Positions 26,187-38,100 of a DNA stretch of 64,000 nt are shown piece after piece; position 1 is the stretch's first letter; each line of letters begins with the position of its first letter. The stretch covers positions 59,476 through 123,475 of the forward strand of contig CAJNOL010000566.1 in the NCBI GenBank assembly GCA_905250125.1, given 5' to 3'. The translations under genes were made by a program, and so were the position numbers. The DNA is from Rotaria sordida. Lineage: Eukaryota; Rotifera; Eurotatoria; Philodinida; Philodinidae. The notes under the pieces were generated by a model, which saw nothing but the letters and a program-made list of their open reading frames with translations, made no database searches and was not told the origin of the DNA.

Positions 26187-27586
26187 TGGCGCACAACTTC
26201 TGCACTTTTTTGTTTTTTGGTTCAACAGTAAATTTATTTTTCAACAAAGATATACAAACATCAATCAGCAATATAATCACCATTGTTTTCAACAACATTC
26301 GCCCATCTTTCTGGCAATAGTTCAATTCTACGTCTGTAGAAACTAGCCGGTTTTGATTCGAAAAAGGCAGTCAGGTCGGATTTTAGCTCATCGAAGTCTT
26401 CATAGTATTTATTGCACAAATAGTTACGAAGAGATAGGAACAGATGATAATCGGTTGGTGAGAGGTCTGGTGACCACGGCGGGTGTGAAAGAACTTCCCA
26501 TCCTAACTGTTCGATTTTTTGCTGAGTCAACTTTGCCACATGTGGTCGACTGTTGTCATGAAGAAGGATGACGTCTTTTTGATTCGCCAAAGTCGGTCGC
26601 TTTTTAAGTAGAACTTCATTCAATCGCTGCAATTGTTGAGAGTAGACATCGGCGGTAATCGTTTCATTGATATCTAACAATTCGAAATAGATGACACCGC
26701 TCATATCCCACCAAATGCACAGCATTATCTTCTTTGGATGCAAGTCGGGTTTCACATCCGGCAATGGTTTTTGATCAGGATCAAGCCACTGCCTTCTACG
26801 ATAGACGTTGGCATAACACACTCATTTTTCATCTCCAGTAACAATTCGTTCTAAAAATGGGGTGTGCTTGTGTCGGGAAAGTAGTGAAGCACAAATCGAT
26901 GCTCGCTGAGTCAAGTTGTCTATGGACAATTGGTGTGGAGACGAACTTCCGTATTTATGAACCTTGCCGAGAGCATGAAGGTGACGGTCCACTGTCGAGT
27001 GGTGACAGTTGAGTTGTTCGGCTAATTCACGTGTTGCTTGACGTGGATCAGCGTCGAGTAAAGCTTGCAACGCTTCATCGTCAAAGTCCACAGGTCGCCC
27101 GGAGCGAGGTTTATCCGTCAAGGTGGTATCTTCGGAATGGAACTTGGAAAACCAACGGCGACAAGTGGAACTGTCGATGGCTTTCTCCCCATATGTATCA
27201 CAAATATTTCTTGCTGCTTCGGCTGCTGTTGAGCGTCGATCGAACTCGTAGAGCATACAGTGTCGAATATGAATTTTTTGTTCATCCATTTAATTCGAAA
27301 CAAGATAACAACAGAATAGAAGAGGATATGTTTATTTATATAACGATCAGAGTCTCACAAAATACAAAATACGCAATAGCGATATTATTACATAGTAAGC
27401 AGGAAAGATCAAGGTCAATATCGATGTTTGTTTGACCTTGAGAGAACAGAAATAAATGTATAGTAGTGAGATGAAAGAAAACAGAAGAACGAAAGAAATA
27501 CATACATAACGAAAAGAGAATATCTTTGTTGAAAAATAAATTTGTTATTAGACCAAAAAACAAAAACGTGCAGAACTTATGCGCCA
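26187..27586. mobile_element. Mariner element with long terminal inverted repeats
   Basis: About 1.4 kb. The terminal inverted repeats are about 67 bp (26187-26253 and 27520-27586), beginning tggcgca(c/t)aa(c/g)ttctgcac and ending at aaagatat/atatcttt. They flank the transposase frame on the minus strand. A TA target duplication could not be fixed with certainty. The copy is recent enough to keep its frame apart from one stop. Confidence 0.85.
26261..27289 (-). pseudogene. Mariner transposase with one internal stop
   Basis: 342 codons in one frame with a TGA at 26822-26824. The stop falls just after GDEK, where mariner transposases have a conserved Trp, so it looks like TGG to TGA. The N-terminal helix-turn-helix pair is present (residues about 1-110; RHCMLYEFDR, then DADPRQATRELAEQLNCHHS). 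The DDE/D catalytic domain has D in VTGDEK, D in ILLHDNSRPHVA and D in HPPWSPDLSPTDYHLF, which is the mariner D,D34D layout. Apart from the stop no frameshift is seen. As read it would be inactive. Confidence 0.9.
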
Positions 27587-27589
27587 CAC

Positions 27590-28870
27590 TAATAAATTGA
27601 TGATAAAATAGTCCTTACAAAACTTTATCGACTTTCATACTTTAGAAAGTTTTTCAGAAATTCTTTAGCAGTAAATAAAGCATATTATACATCTTTGTTT
27701 TAATAGAAACCATTACTTTGCATGGGTACAGACAAAACATTGAAAAAAATTCATTATTCAAAACTTAAACATGTTGTTAAAGCTTAAAATTAATTTGAAT
27801 CTGTAGAAAATTGTATGCTGTATCTTAAAATATGTTTTAGAAAAAACAGGGAAAAGCGACTTTAAGATTTTGACTGTGAAACTTATAGTCACCTTTGTTC
27901 ACTGTGTGGAAACTATTGCTTAGGCTAGATGATTTATTTTTTGAAATTAATGAAAAACTCGTCAAGTGCTTCGGTCGTAAAGTGAATCAAAAAATAAATT
28001 GCCAAAGCCTATTTGAAAGAGTGATCAAAAAATACTTTCAGTTTCTATAATTGGGGAAATAGATGCTCTTGATGTAAGAGATATGTTTGAAGAGGACAGA
28101 AGGTGTAGCAACTTTTTTTGATGATATTTGGTTCAAACTTTGCTTTTCCAATATAAAAAACAAACTGAATTCTCTATGATATTTCTGAGTGAAAAACCAT
28201 GAGTTGAGATTTCGACAATTATTTTTCAATGTTTCTTGTTGTTGCAGAAATTTGATTTGAATTTGTAAGAGGTTTATATCCGTTGATTTCAAATAATGAG
28301 ATGTTCTTTTAATAATATAATATTTGTCTACTAACAAGAAGACTTTTGAAAACTGACTTTTATATGTTGTTTTTCTTTTCAAAACTCATTTTTCGGATAA
28401 GTTTTTCGTTTTAGTTTTAAAAAAAACAACAACAATTTTTCTCTTAGTTTCATATGTGAAAATGATATCCAAGAGATTTTTATGATTAATACATCAAAAT
28501 TCTAAAATATTTCTATTGAACAAGACCTCTATTTAACTGATGATAATTTGGTGTAACTAAAAAGACATCGTACTTCTTAATAAAAAAAACAACTACCAAA
28601 TGCTAAAAAGTATTTTACTATGCTCCTAAGTAGTACACGTTTTTTACTCTCAAATACAAAAAAAGGTGATAAAAGTGAATCATTAGATTCATATATTGAA
28701 GAATGTGAATTGAAATTTATTGTTCAAAAAGTTTTATTTGAAAAATTAAATTTTTTTTCTCGAGTCTATTATTATTAAGATGAGAAGCACTGTATTTACG
28801 TAATCCTTCACGAGCTTCAATTTTCTATACTTTTTATCTAACAAAAGATTTTCACTGATCATCATTTTCA
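27590..28870. other. Intergenic, no gene seen
   Basis: AT-rich spacer. The 28038-28382 minus frame is a featureless K/F/Q-rich translation with no domain. Nothing else supported. Confidence 0.4.
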
Positions 28871-28871
28871 G

Positions 28872-29001
28872 CATGGCCAACTATCGATCACTCTTACATG
28901 GGGAAGATTCGAACTTAAAAGTGAAGAAAGTTCAATCTACTATTGAAAAGACAACGATCGATAGCATTTGAAACGGCAGTGATTGTATTCATGAGCAGCA
29001 T
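28872..29001. repeat. Dispersed repeat, copy 2
   Basis: Counterpart of 5008-5125 in the same orientation (gccaactatcgatcac, gattcgaacttaaaagtg, gacaacgatcgatag, atgagcag). Confidence 0.6.
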
Positions 29002-29449
29002 TGAGTGCTCTAAATGAACAATTCTTATATCGAAAGCGTATTTGTATGTCACTTTGTTCCGTCGTCAAATGCTAAACTATCAGTTCTGCTAAAAGAAATT
29101 CTGTAACGACCGGGATTTTCTGAATAGATCAACTTGAGTTAAAGGCAACTGATAACAGATGTAAACAGTTTCTGTCCTAAAAATAAAAGTTTCCAAAAAA
29201 ATTGCTTTTACCAATGATGAGAAATATATTTTACAATGTACAAAAAACCTAAAATTCTGTAAAACTTGGCCGTGCCGATATGCAATGATGTATATCGAAC
29301 GAATATTCATTTTAGTTGATACTAGTCAAATCTTAGTTACCTGTTAAACCGATAGATTTTCGTTGTTAAAATATATATCAGCAAGAATGTATTATCTTTA
29401 TGATTAAAATCTAGTTACTAGAGGTGGCAGCCAATCAGCTGATAAGAGA

Positions 29450-30015
29450 ACTTCTTCAGCTGTCTGCTTCCGATTTCAATGGTTTTTTGCTCATAGATAC
29501 TATGTAGTGTTTTCATAAAACCTCGAAAAGAATTTGAGTTGGACTGAACTATCGAGTTTTCTTTCTAGAGACTCTAGGTTTTCGGAAAACTCTTATTTTT
29601 GATATTTGATCTGAAACTTTGAGCATTGAGAGAACTCAACTAGATTGACTTACATAAAAAAAAGACTGGCAAGTTTTGAACAATGTCTCTTCGATATATA
29701 AAGCATTTAGAAAGTGCATGTTATACATACTATCCACGGAAAAGGATCTATATCGTGAAAGTCTCATACGTCGAAGAGACATTATTCAAAACTTGTGAAT
29801 TTTTTTTATGTACGCTAGTCTAGTTGATTTTTTTTATATGCGCAAAGTTTCAGATCGAAATTCGGAAATATGAGTTTTCCAAAAACCCGAAGCTACTAGA
29901 AAAAAATTTGATAGCTTAATGAAACTCAAACCATTTCGGGATTTTTATGAGAACACTATGTAGTATGTATAGGCAAAACAATCGTTGAAATTGGAAGGGA
30001 GCAGTTGAAAAGTTT
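29450..30015. mobile_element. Palindromic MITE-like element, about 0.57 kb
   Basis: The left arm (cagctgtctgcttccgattt, then actatgtagtgttttcata) pairs with the right arm (tatgagaacactatgtagta, then ttggaagggagcagttg). Inner pairing: gttttgaacaatgtctcttc against gaagagacattattcaaaac. No coding capacity. Confidence 0.7.
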
Positions 30016-30019
30016 ACAC

Positions 30020-31495
30020 TTCTACTATTAATTCAACAATTTTGACAAATATTTCAAAAATTATTCCTATACGAAACAATTAATCTTATTCAATTAGTTA
30101 ATATAAAGGTATAATGTATGATCAAATACAAATAGTAATTATGTATGAATATTTAATTGTAATTTCAAGGAGTCAATAAATAGCTATAGGAAGATTGTTT
30201 TTTAATTCTTTTTATTTACAATAGAATATAAAAATTGATGTATTGATATTATTCAAAATCCGAAATATAGATTTCAATAGTTTTTGAAATTATTACGACA
30301 GTATAATTGATTTTGATTCGACACGAAAAACTAATAATTCTTGCATGAAATAATAAATTAAAATAAAGAGACAATCATTATAAAAAATGTTTGATATTAT
30401 AATGTAATGTGTTTGATTATATCTCAATACTATTTCGCATAATCGACAAAAAATAAAATATAATCATGACAGCAAAAACAACATATGATTAGACATACAA
30501 TGAAGAGGTAAAAGAAAATGTCGCAAATAAATCATACTTATAATAACAGACACAAACATTTACATATGACAATCGATTTTTACAAATAGCACGAACGTAA
30601 AATTTACTATTCGATTGTTTTGAATCTAAAATAAATTCTTTTATCAGTCAATGTAAGTTCTATAATATTAAATATTTGTTGCTGAAATCATCAACATTTG
30701 ATATTCAATATAAAGGAACTAAGTCGGACCTGATTCACCAGAACAAATATTATATAGGCAGATCAGATTAGGTTGATAGCTCTAGTCAAATTTTTTGGTT
30801 TTTCATCGCTAATATACCTTCGAAATGTCTCCTATCAAATGTCATATGAGAGCTTTTCGCTATTAGTTAGTACTTTTATTAAACCTCATTCTCAAAATCT
30901 CTAGCAGAAGAAACTCGCTCTGTGATTATTCTTTGTATGTAAAATTCTCTTAACGATAATAACTATTGTTCATTTCAAAGGTGCTGTGATACATACGGAA
31001 AACTTTGTTGTTTCTCGAAATCAATTTTCGCACAAAAAAAAATTGCACAATCACCCCGTTTCTTTTGTTTTGAAAAATATTGCACCATTGATTTTTACAA
31101 AAAAAAATGTATTTTTTGAGGTAGACACTCCACATATAGTCTACAAACTTCAGCTCTATCGGACTTATTATACAGCTGAGAAAGTGGAGCAATTTTCTTA
31201 AACTAAGAATAGTTTTTAAAATAAAATGACAAATAAATAATTGAAAAAGATAATTTTTATTAAAATGCAAAATTAAAACAGAAATTTTAAATTTCTTATT
31301 TTCTTTAATACAAATAATTCCAAAAAAAAAGTATTTGAATTCCAATTAATTATTTTTTGATATTATGTAAGTATCAAAAATTAAGATTTTAATCTTTTGT
31401 GAATAACAAAAGAAAATTAATTTCTTATCATTGTTGTACAAATCGACCAATAGAAAAAAAAACCTACGGTTAGGTGTTCTGATATTTTTTGGACT
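30020..31495. other. Intergenic, no gene seen
   Basis: Very AT-rich. The frames at 30950-31345 (minus) and 30986-31201 (plus) overlap each other, lack domains and are judged spurious. Confidence 0.4.
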
Positions 31496-31501
31496 ATAAT
31501 G

Positions 31502-31767
31502 TATATGGTTAAATAGAGCGTGACGAGTTGATCAAAATTAGGTGCATTTTGAATTTTTTATATTTTCTTTAAAATTTCAAAGCTGTTTTATTTAAGATTT
31601 ATCAAAAATAAAAACTAAATCTAGGAAACTAATTTATAAATTAGTTTGCTAGATTCAGTTTTTTTTTCATTAAATCTCAAACAAACAGTTCTGAAATTTT
31701 AAACGAAATGTAAATAGTGAAAATGTACATAATAGTGAACATTTGTCACGCTCTATCTAACCATATA
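31502..31767. mobile_element. Short palindromic MITE, about 266 bp
   Basis: The ends tatatggttaaatagagcgt and acgctctatctaaccatata are reverse complements. The arms meet at a central ctaggaaactaatttata/aattagtttgctag palindrome. It sits about 390 bp upstream of the start of the 32156 gene. Confidence 0.75.
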
Positions 31768-32155
31768 TAAAGAAAAGAAAAAAAAAGTTTTGTCATATTT
31801 CTGATATCTTACGTCATTTTTTCTACTAAAACTTTCGATTTTTCTTTAGAAAAAAAAACCTAGTCTTTCTTGTAATCCGAATATTAATCATCTCCAAACG
31901 AAAGAATGAACTCTCTTATTCATATCTTGTTTTTTTTGTTCCTACGATAAAACAAACCTTCGAGTTGTTTATGATAGAGGTCGTTATTTATCATTACCTA
32001 ACTTTTGAATTATATGTCCAAGTATAATAAAGTCTAATTGGTTGATAAGTTTGACCGTTCGATCTGGCAGATAGGATTTGTTTGTCAACAAATGTATGAA
32101 GGGTGTCATACGTTTCTGATACAGAAATATCTTAATTATAATATTTAAGATTATT

Positions 32156-35100
32156 ATGGATCTAGAAGTTGATGATGATGATCTTCGTTCATTATCTGAA
32201 CGTATTTTACCTTTAACATCTACATCTTATACTAATAATACATCTCCTCGTAATAATAGTCGTACTCGTTTATTAAAACCACAAAAAAGTATTTCATATA
32301 ACAATCAATTATATAATGAAGAAACATCTTTACCACTAACAGCAAATACAGGTGATATAATACAAATGAGTGATGGTACAAGAAAGAAATATAATGGTTC
32401 ATCATGGCGTCGTATGTGTTCAAAACCAAATTGTACTTATTATACACAAAGTCAAGGTTTATGTAAACCACATTTAGCTGCATTAAAAAAACGTAAAATA
32501 TTTAAAAATGATAATAATGATTTATCAATAACACAACAAATAACAACTGAACAAGAACAACCAAAAAAAGGTGATATTATTATTTTATCAAATGGTATAC
32601 GAAAAAAATTTGATGGACGACAATATCGACGTATTTGTAATAAATCAAATTGTACTATAGTTGTACATGGAAGTGTTGAATATCAAAATGGGTTTAGTAT
32701 TTTTTTTTTCTTGTTTAAATTTTTTTTTATTTTTATCAATATTATTTTCATTTAGTTTCTGTCCACAGCATTATCAAGAATTTCGTGGTAAAACTACTAG
32801 TCCATCTTTACCTTGTCCTGAAACTGAACAGCAATTTTTATCTGAACCTTCTTCAAATCTATTAATACAATCTATAAATTCATCATCATCATCATCATCA
32901 TCATCACGTAAACGTCGTCGACTAAAATCTCCATCAATTACTAATCATTCTCAATCATCAATATTTGATACAATAAATAAAAATTCTATACCAAAACCTA
33001 ATCGTCGTTTATCAATAGCTGTTATTCCAGCATCTGTTGATATAAATCATCCAAATAAAGGTGATATTATTGAAATGGAAAATGGTTCAAGAAAAAAATT
33101 TGATGGTGTTGTTTGGCGTACAATTTGTTCAATGCCAGGATGTTTAATAGCTGCACAACGAAATGAATTATGTCGAAAACATTTTATTAAACTTAATGGT
33201 AAACCAAATACAGCACCAACTATGGCTATGAATATTATTGGATCAGGAACAATGGTTATGCCAAGAACGAATAGTACTTCATCATTAGATGAAAAAATAG
33301 GTTAATTATCAATGAGATTTTCTTTTTTTTTTTCTAATGGATCATCGAAAATTTGGTAGATAAGATGTTTGTTCATTTTTTACTTCTGATAGAATTTTAG
33401 ACTCTTCGAGTATATGAGGCAGACGAGGGAACAACTCGAAATAATACTTCATGTTTGAGACGACATGCCAGTCATTACGTAGAACAAATCGGACAAACGA
33501 GTTTTGACTTAAAACCTCTTCCATAGGTAGATTACAATCTCCTTAAAATTTCAGCTAAAAAGAGTAGTCTCTTCTTGAGATATCAAATCCACAAAAAAAA
33601 ACTAGGTTTTCCGTCCTTTTGTTAGAATATCATGGTTTTTTAGACGATTCTAATGACTTCAAAAGTTGTTGACAGGCAAAGTTTTAAGCTAAAATTCATT
33701 TATCCGAGCTTTTCTTTGTCTCAACAGACCCTACCCTAATGATTGGAATCTCATCTCAAACACGAGGATGATTCCTTCGTTAGAAATTCTATCTTAGCTT
33801 TTGTTCGAATGCAGTGAAATAAATCTTAAAGAACGTAAAATTCTGAATAAAATGACGGGTCGCTGCGGTTTTTACGATCTTCCTTTAAGAAGTTACAGGC
33901 ATCACAAAACACATTTTTTCGTTCTTTGTGATATCTGTAGCTTCCCAAGAGAAGGTCATAAAAACTGTAGCAACTCCTCATTTTATTCAGAATTTTACGC
34001 TCTTTAAATTTGCATTATCAAAAAAAACAATTTCTACAAAGTCTTCAAAGACCTGAAATATACAGTTTTCAGTATTTTAGAAACCTTGCCATCATAATCT
34101 ATCAATGAAATTCTGGAATATAATGTCTTAAATAGAGCTCTTCATTGGCTATTCAAATCATTTTAAGCAAAATAATTTATAAAAAAAAAAAAAAGTGTTC
34201 TAAACTTTTGTTCGTCATTACATCAAACAGATTTTCAATTAAGATAATCTATTAGTTTCAATTTGTGTACAATCATTCTCATAATTCGAAATATTAATAA
34301 TATCAAAATATCAAAACTCTATTCTAGAACTTCATGATTCACAAAAGAAGGAAACAATTTCAAATATAAAAGAAGAATCAGTAGATTATGATGATAATCA
34401 ACAAGAAGAAACAAATATTGATAATATATCATACAGTTATAGTGCTTCAGGTTAATTTTGTTTTTTTTTTGTATTTTTTATTATACATATATATGATGTT
34501 TAGATGATGATACACAAAATAAACAAGAACAATCATCATCTCTAATAGATGAAGATAATTTAGGTGCACAAATAGATCATACATTAATCAATGCACTTTC
34601 AGCTAGTCGAGAAAAATTTCCAACAAGTATAAAATATTCTTTTATTAATAAAAAAAAAAAAAAACATTTATTTTTTTTTTTTTTTATTTAGCTTATTTAA
34701 AAAAATGGCTTCGAGAACATCGTACTCATCCATATCCAAGTAATCAAGAAAAATTACAATTAGCTAAACAATCATCAATAACATATGATCAAGTAACAAC
34801 ATGGTTTAATAATGCACGAGCTATACTTCGACGTCGTCAAGCTAAATTACGACATTCATTTGATACTGTTGATGATGATAATAATAATAATAATAATAAT
34901 AATAACGATGATGACGATAATGAACAATTATCATATGAAAATAAAAAACGTTCTGAATCTTCAAGAGGTAAAAATCAGAAAAAAAAATCAATAAAAAAAA
35001 ACCCAAAATATCAATTTTAGGTCTTCTTCCTCCTCCTCCTTCTCGATCATTACCTTTATTTAATGGTATATGTTGTCGTTCAATAGGTATACAATGTAAT

Positions 35101-38100
35101 CCTTCAACAGTCGATCAAACAACATTAACATCAACAAAAATATCTGTTATGACAGATGATGAATTAACATCAGATCGTACAATAAGAATTTTAACACCAT
35201 CAAGTCGAGTATTTAAAACAAATTATCTTAAAAGAAATAGTAGTCATGAATTTTTATTAAATGGAATTAAAATTGAAGATGAAAATGAACGAGAAAAAAA
35301 AATTATTGTTACAAGTACTTGTCTTGATGATGATCAAATGGTAAGAGAACACAATAGAAAATTTCATATGTCCATAAAAGACTTGAACAAATACGTGTAA
35401 GAACTTGTCGAATCTAGATGTGGATTCGAAAAGTTTGAACTTCACGAACTCTAGTATGAGTATACACACAGTATGATTCACTTAGTTTTTCTTATAATTT
35501 CAAACAATGTTTTAGTTATTCAAGAGTTTCAATTTTCTGTTTATTCAGTCGTTGTACATACGTAGGTCTGACCAAAAGTTCTAAGAACATTAAATAGTAA
35601 TGGAAAAATAATGAGATATTTTCAATTTTATTTTATCAAATCCTGAGCATAGTTACCATGATTATTTATGTCTGGGTCAATCCGTTCTAACAATTTATAA
35701 AAAGTTTCTTTGACCTCTTTTTCTAAAAAAATTTTAGCTACCTTGGATACCACATGAGCTAATTATATTTCGTTTGTTTCAAAAAATTTAATGGAATTTT
35801 GTTCGATCATGTCAGTTGCATTCTAGCATTACTAGTGATGTGATATCGATTTATTTTAGATAGGTTAGTCATAAGTCTTCTAATGCTAACTGACTTATTG
35901 AAGATGAATTGTCAAAGATTGTTGTTCATGAAAACAGATTTTAACCAAAACTTTGTTTAGTATATTCTTTAAATCAAATAAACCTGAGCGTAGATAAAGT
36001 CAAGACTGTAGATTACAATTATTATATTGAAAATTGTCCGAAGCCTTTTGTTAATGAAATATGGAAAAAAAATGGACATTAGATTCAAAATGCACAAAAT
36101 TGCTTGACGATCGTCGTTTACTTCATAATCATCCAATGTCATTAATTCTCTGACAGAAAAAGACATCAATATAATGTCATACCCAACATATTCGCCAGGT
36201 CTGATACTATATAATTTTTGGCTAACTAATTCTATCGAATGTAGTTTAAATGATTAAATAAATGAAACATGATTAGCTCATATGGTATCCAAGGTAGCTA
36301 AAAATTTTTTAGAAAAAGAGGTCAAAAAACCTTTTAATAAATTGTCAGAACGGATTGACCCGGACATAAATAATCAAGGCAACTATGCTCAGCATTTGAT
36401 AAAATAAAATTGAAAATATCTCATTATTTTTCCATTACTATTTAATGTTCTTAGGACTTTTGGTCAGACCTACGTAAAAATAAAATATGTTGTCACATGT
36501 GTCGCACTTTGCGCTACAATGTAGAATGTATTAAAGTGCAACATATGGTGCTCGTTGCAACGTATTTTGAAAATGTGATTCGAATTTAGTTTTTAGTGCA
36601 TTTTTCATTTTCTTTTTCTGCAGAAATGAATAATTTCTATTTTTGCTTTTTTGTCAGTTTAATTTGAATTAGTGATATCTATTCTTAAAGCTCAATGCTG
36701 TTAGATTTAACTGTCTCGACTTCGTTTGATCTTGATGATAAGATCACTTTAGGGCAGTTCTTTCTCGATGTCTCAACATGTTCTCTACCAATAACTAATT
36801 GAGACAAAAAAAAACTATGTATGTTAAATTGAGTTGGTTTATAAAACAGTGAATGAATAATTAGCCGATTGATTACGACATATTTTAGTATGTACTCCTA
36901 GACTGAATAGTACATTGGAGCTGCGTGTTTGGTGACCTGAGAATTCATTCCTAGGGTTTAACATAGTTTTTGATTCATCCAAAACGAAGAGATGAAATAT
37001 CAAGTTCTAGACCATAAATCTAGGTGAATTCTGTGCAATGATTTGAAATGAAGTTTGATGAGTACACCATTGTACGTCTTCGAGATGCTATACGACTTGT
37101 TATAGAATGTTTATACGAATTCTATAGAAAAGTCACAGAGTCATGTGACATATTGAACAAGTTAAAATTACATAATGATAGAAAATCAATGTCAAAAAAT
37201 ATAAATAATATCATCTTTGTAGAAGATATCAATTTTTCTTAAATAATCGCGAAGGCTAAAAAAAATCATAAATATATAGTTTTGTTTTCAGTTAGTATTA
37301 GACACTTATGTTAAAGCTTTTTATCCATACGTATAACGTAAACAAATATTTTTAACCTCAATAAAGCATTTTCACTTGTCATCTAAGAAGACATCAAAAC
37401 AAACTTTATGAATGAGACTGCTGATCTACTTATCGAAGATCGTATATGAATAATGTCTTGTTATAATATATAAACTAATTGATTTTACAGGAAGAATGAA
37501 CCTCTCTATATTTTATTTAATATCCATTTTTTCAGATCTTACAAGGCATGCGTGTCAAACATGAAGAATTTTGTAAAAGAAATTTTTATCCAATTATTTT
37601 AACCATATCATACAGTTTTTATGTAACACATTTCAGCAGACGGTAAGTGTGAAGCTTCATTTTCATGAAGTCAACTCTCTCTCTCTTTCATCGACACTAC
37701 ATTGAAATACATTGAACTATTCAGGCATCAATTATGTTAAAAGAACTTGTCATATAAAAATTTTGTGATGTGGTTAAAATAATTTAATGGAAATTTCTAT
37801 TACAAAATTGTTCATGTTTGACGTGCGTGTCTTGTAAAGTCTGAAAAAATGGATATTAAATAAAATATCACAGAAAGATCCATTCTTCCTGAAACATCCG
37901 TTACTTCCGTAATTGCATTTTTCGATGTTTAAGTAAAAAGGTATGGTGAAAAAATATGTCTTAAAATAATCTTCTTATGATTATATTGTGTGTTATTAAC
38001 TTGAAAACATTTCAAGAAAACTCAAAATTTGATTTTTATAATCATAGTTACACTAAACTTATGAAAATGTTCTTTTTTTTATTTTTAGACTCATTTAAAA

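Noticed and set aside
26071-26571. Plus-strand frames antisense to the mariner transposase
   Set aside because: They are antisense shadows of the transposase and its terminal repeat.
30950-31345. 131-residue minus-strand frame
   Set aside because: F/K/I/N-rich composition expected from AT-rich noise, no domain, overlaps an opposite-strand frame.
35341-35400. Read-through end of exon 6 (20 codons and a stop) as the C-terminus of a homeodomain-only protein
   Set aside because: A strong donor (gtaaga) follows codon 641, and joining to 38089 in phase 0 completes a BRCT domain. The read-through residues add no domain.
37048-37242. 64-residue plus-strand frame inside the large intron
   Set aside because: No domain, no matching splice phases with exons 6 or 7, and it lies between two MITEs. 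Judged chance.
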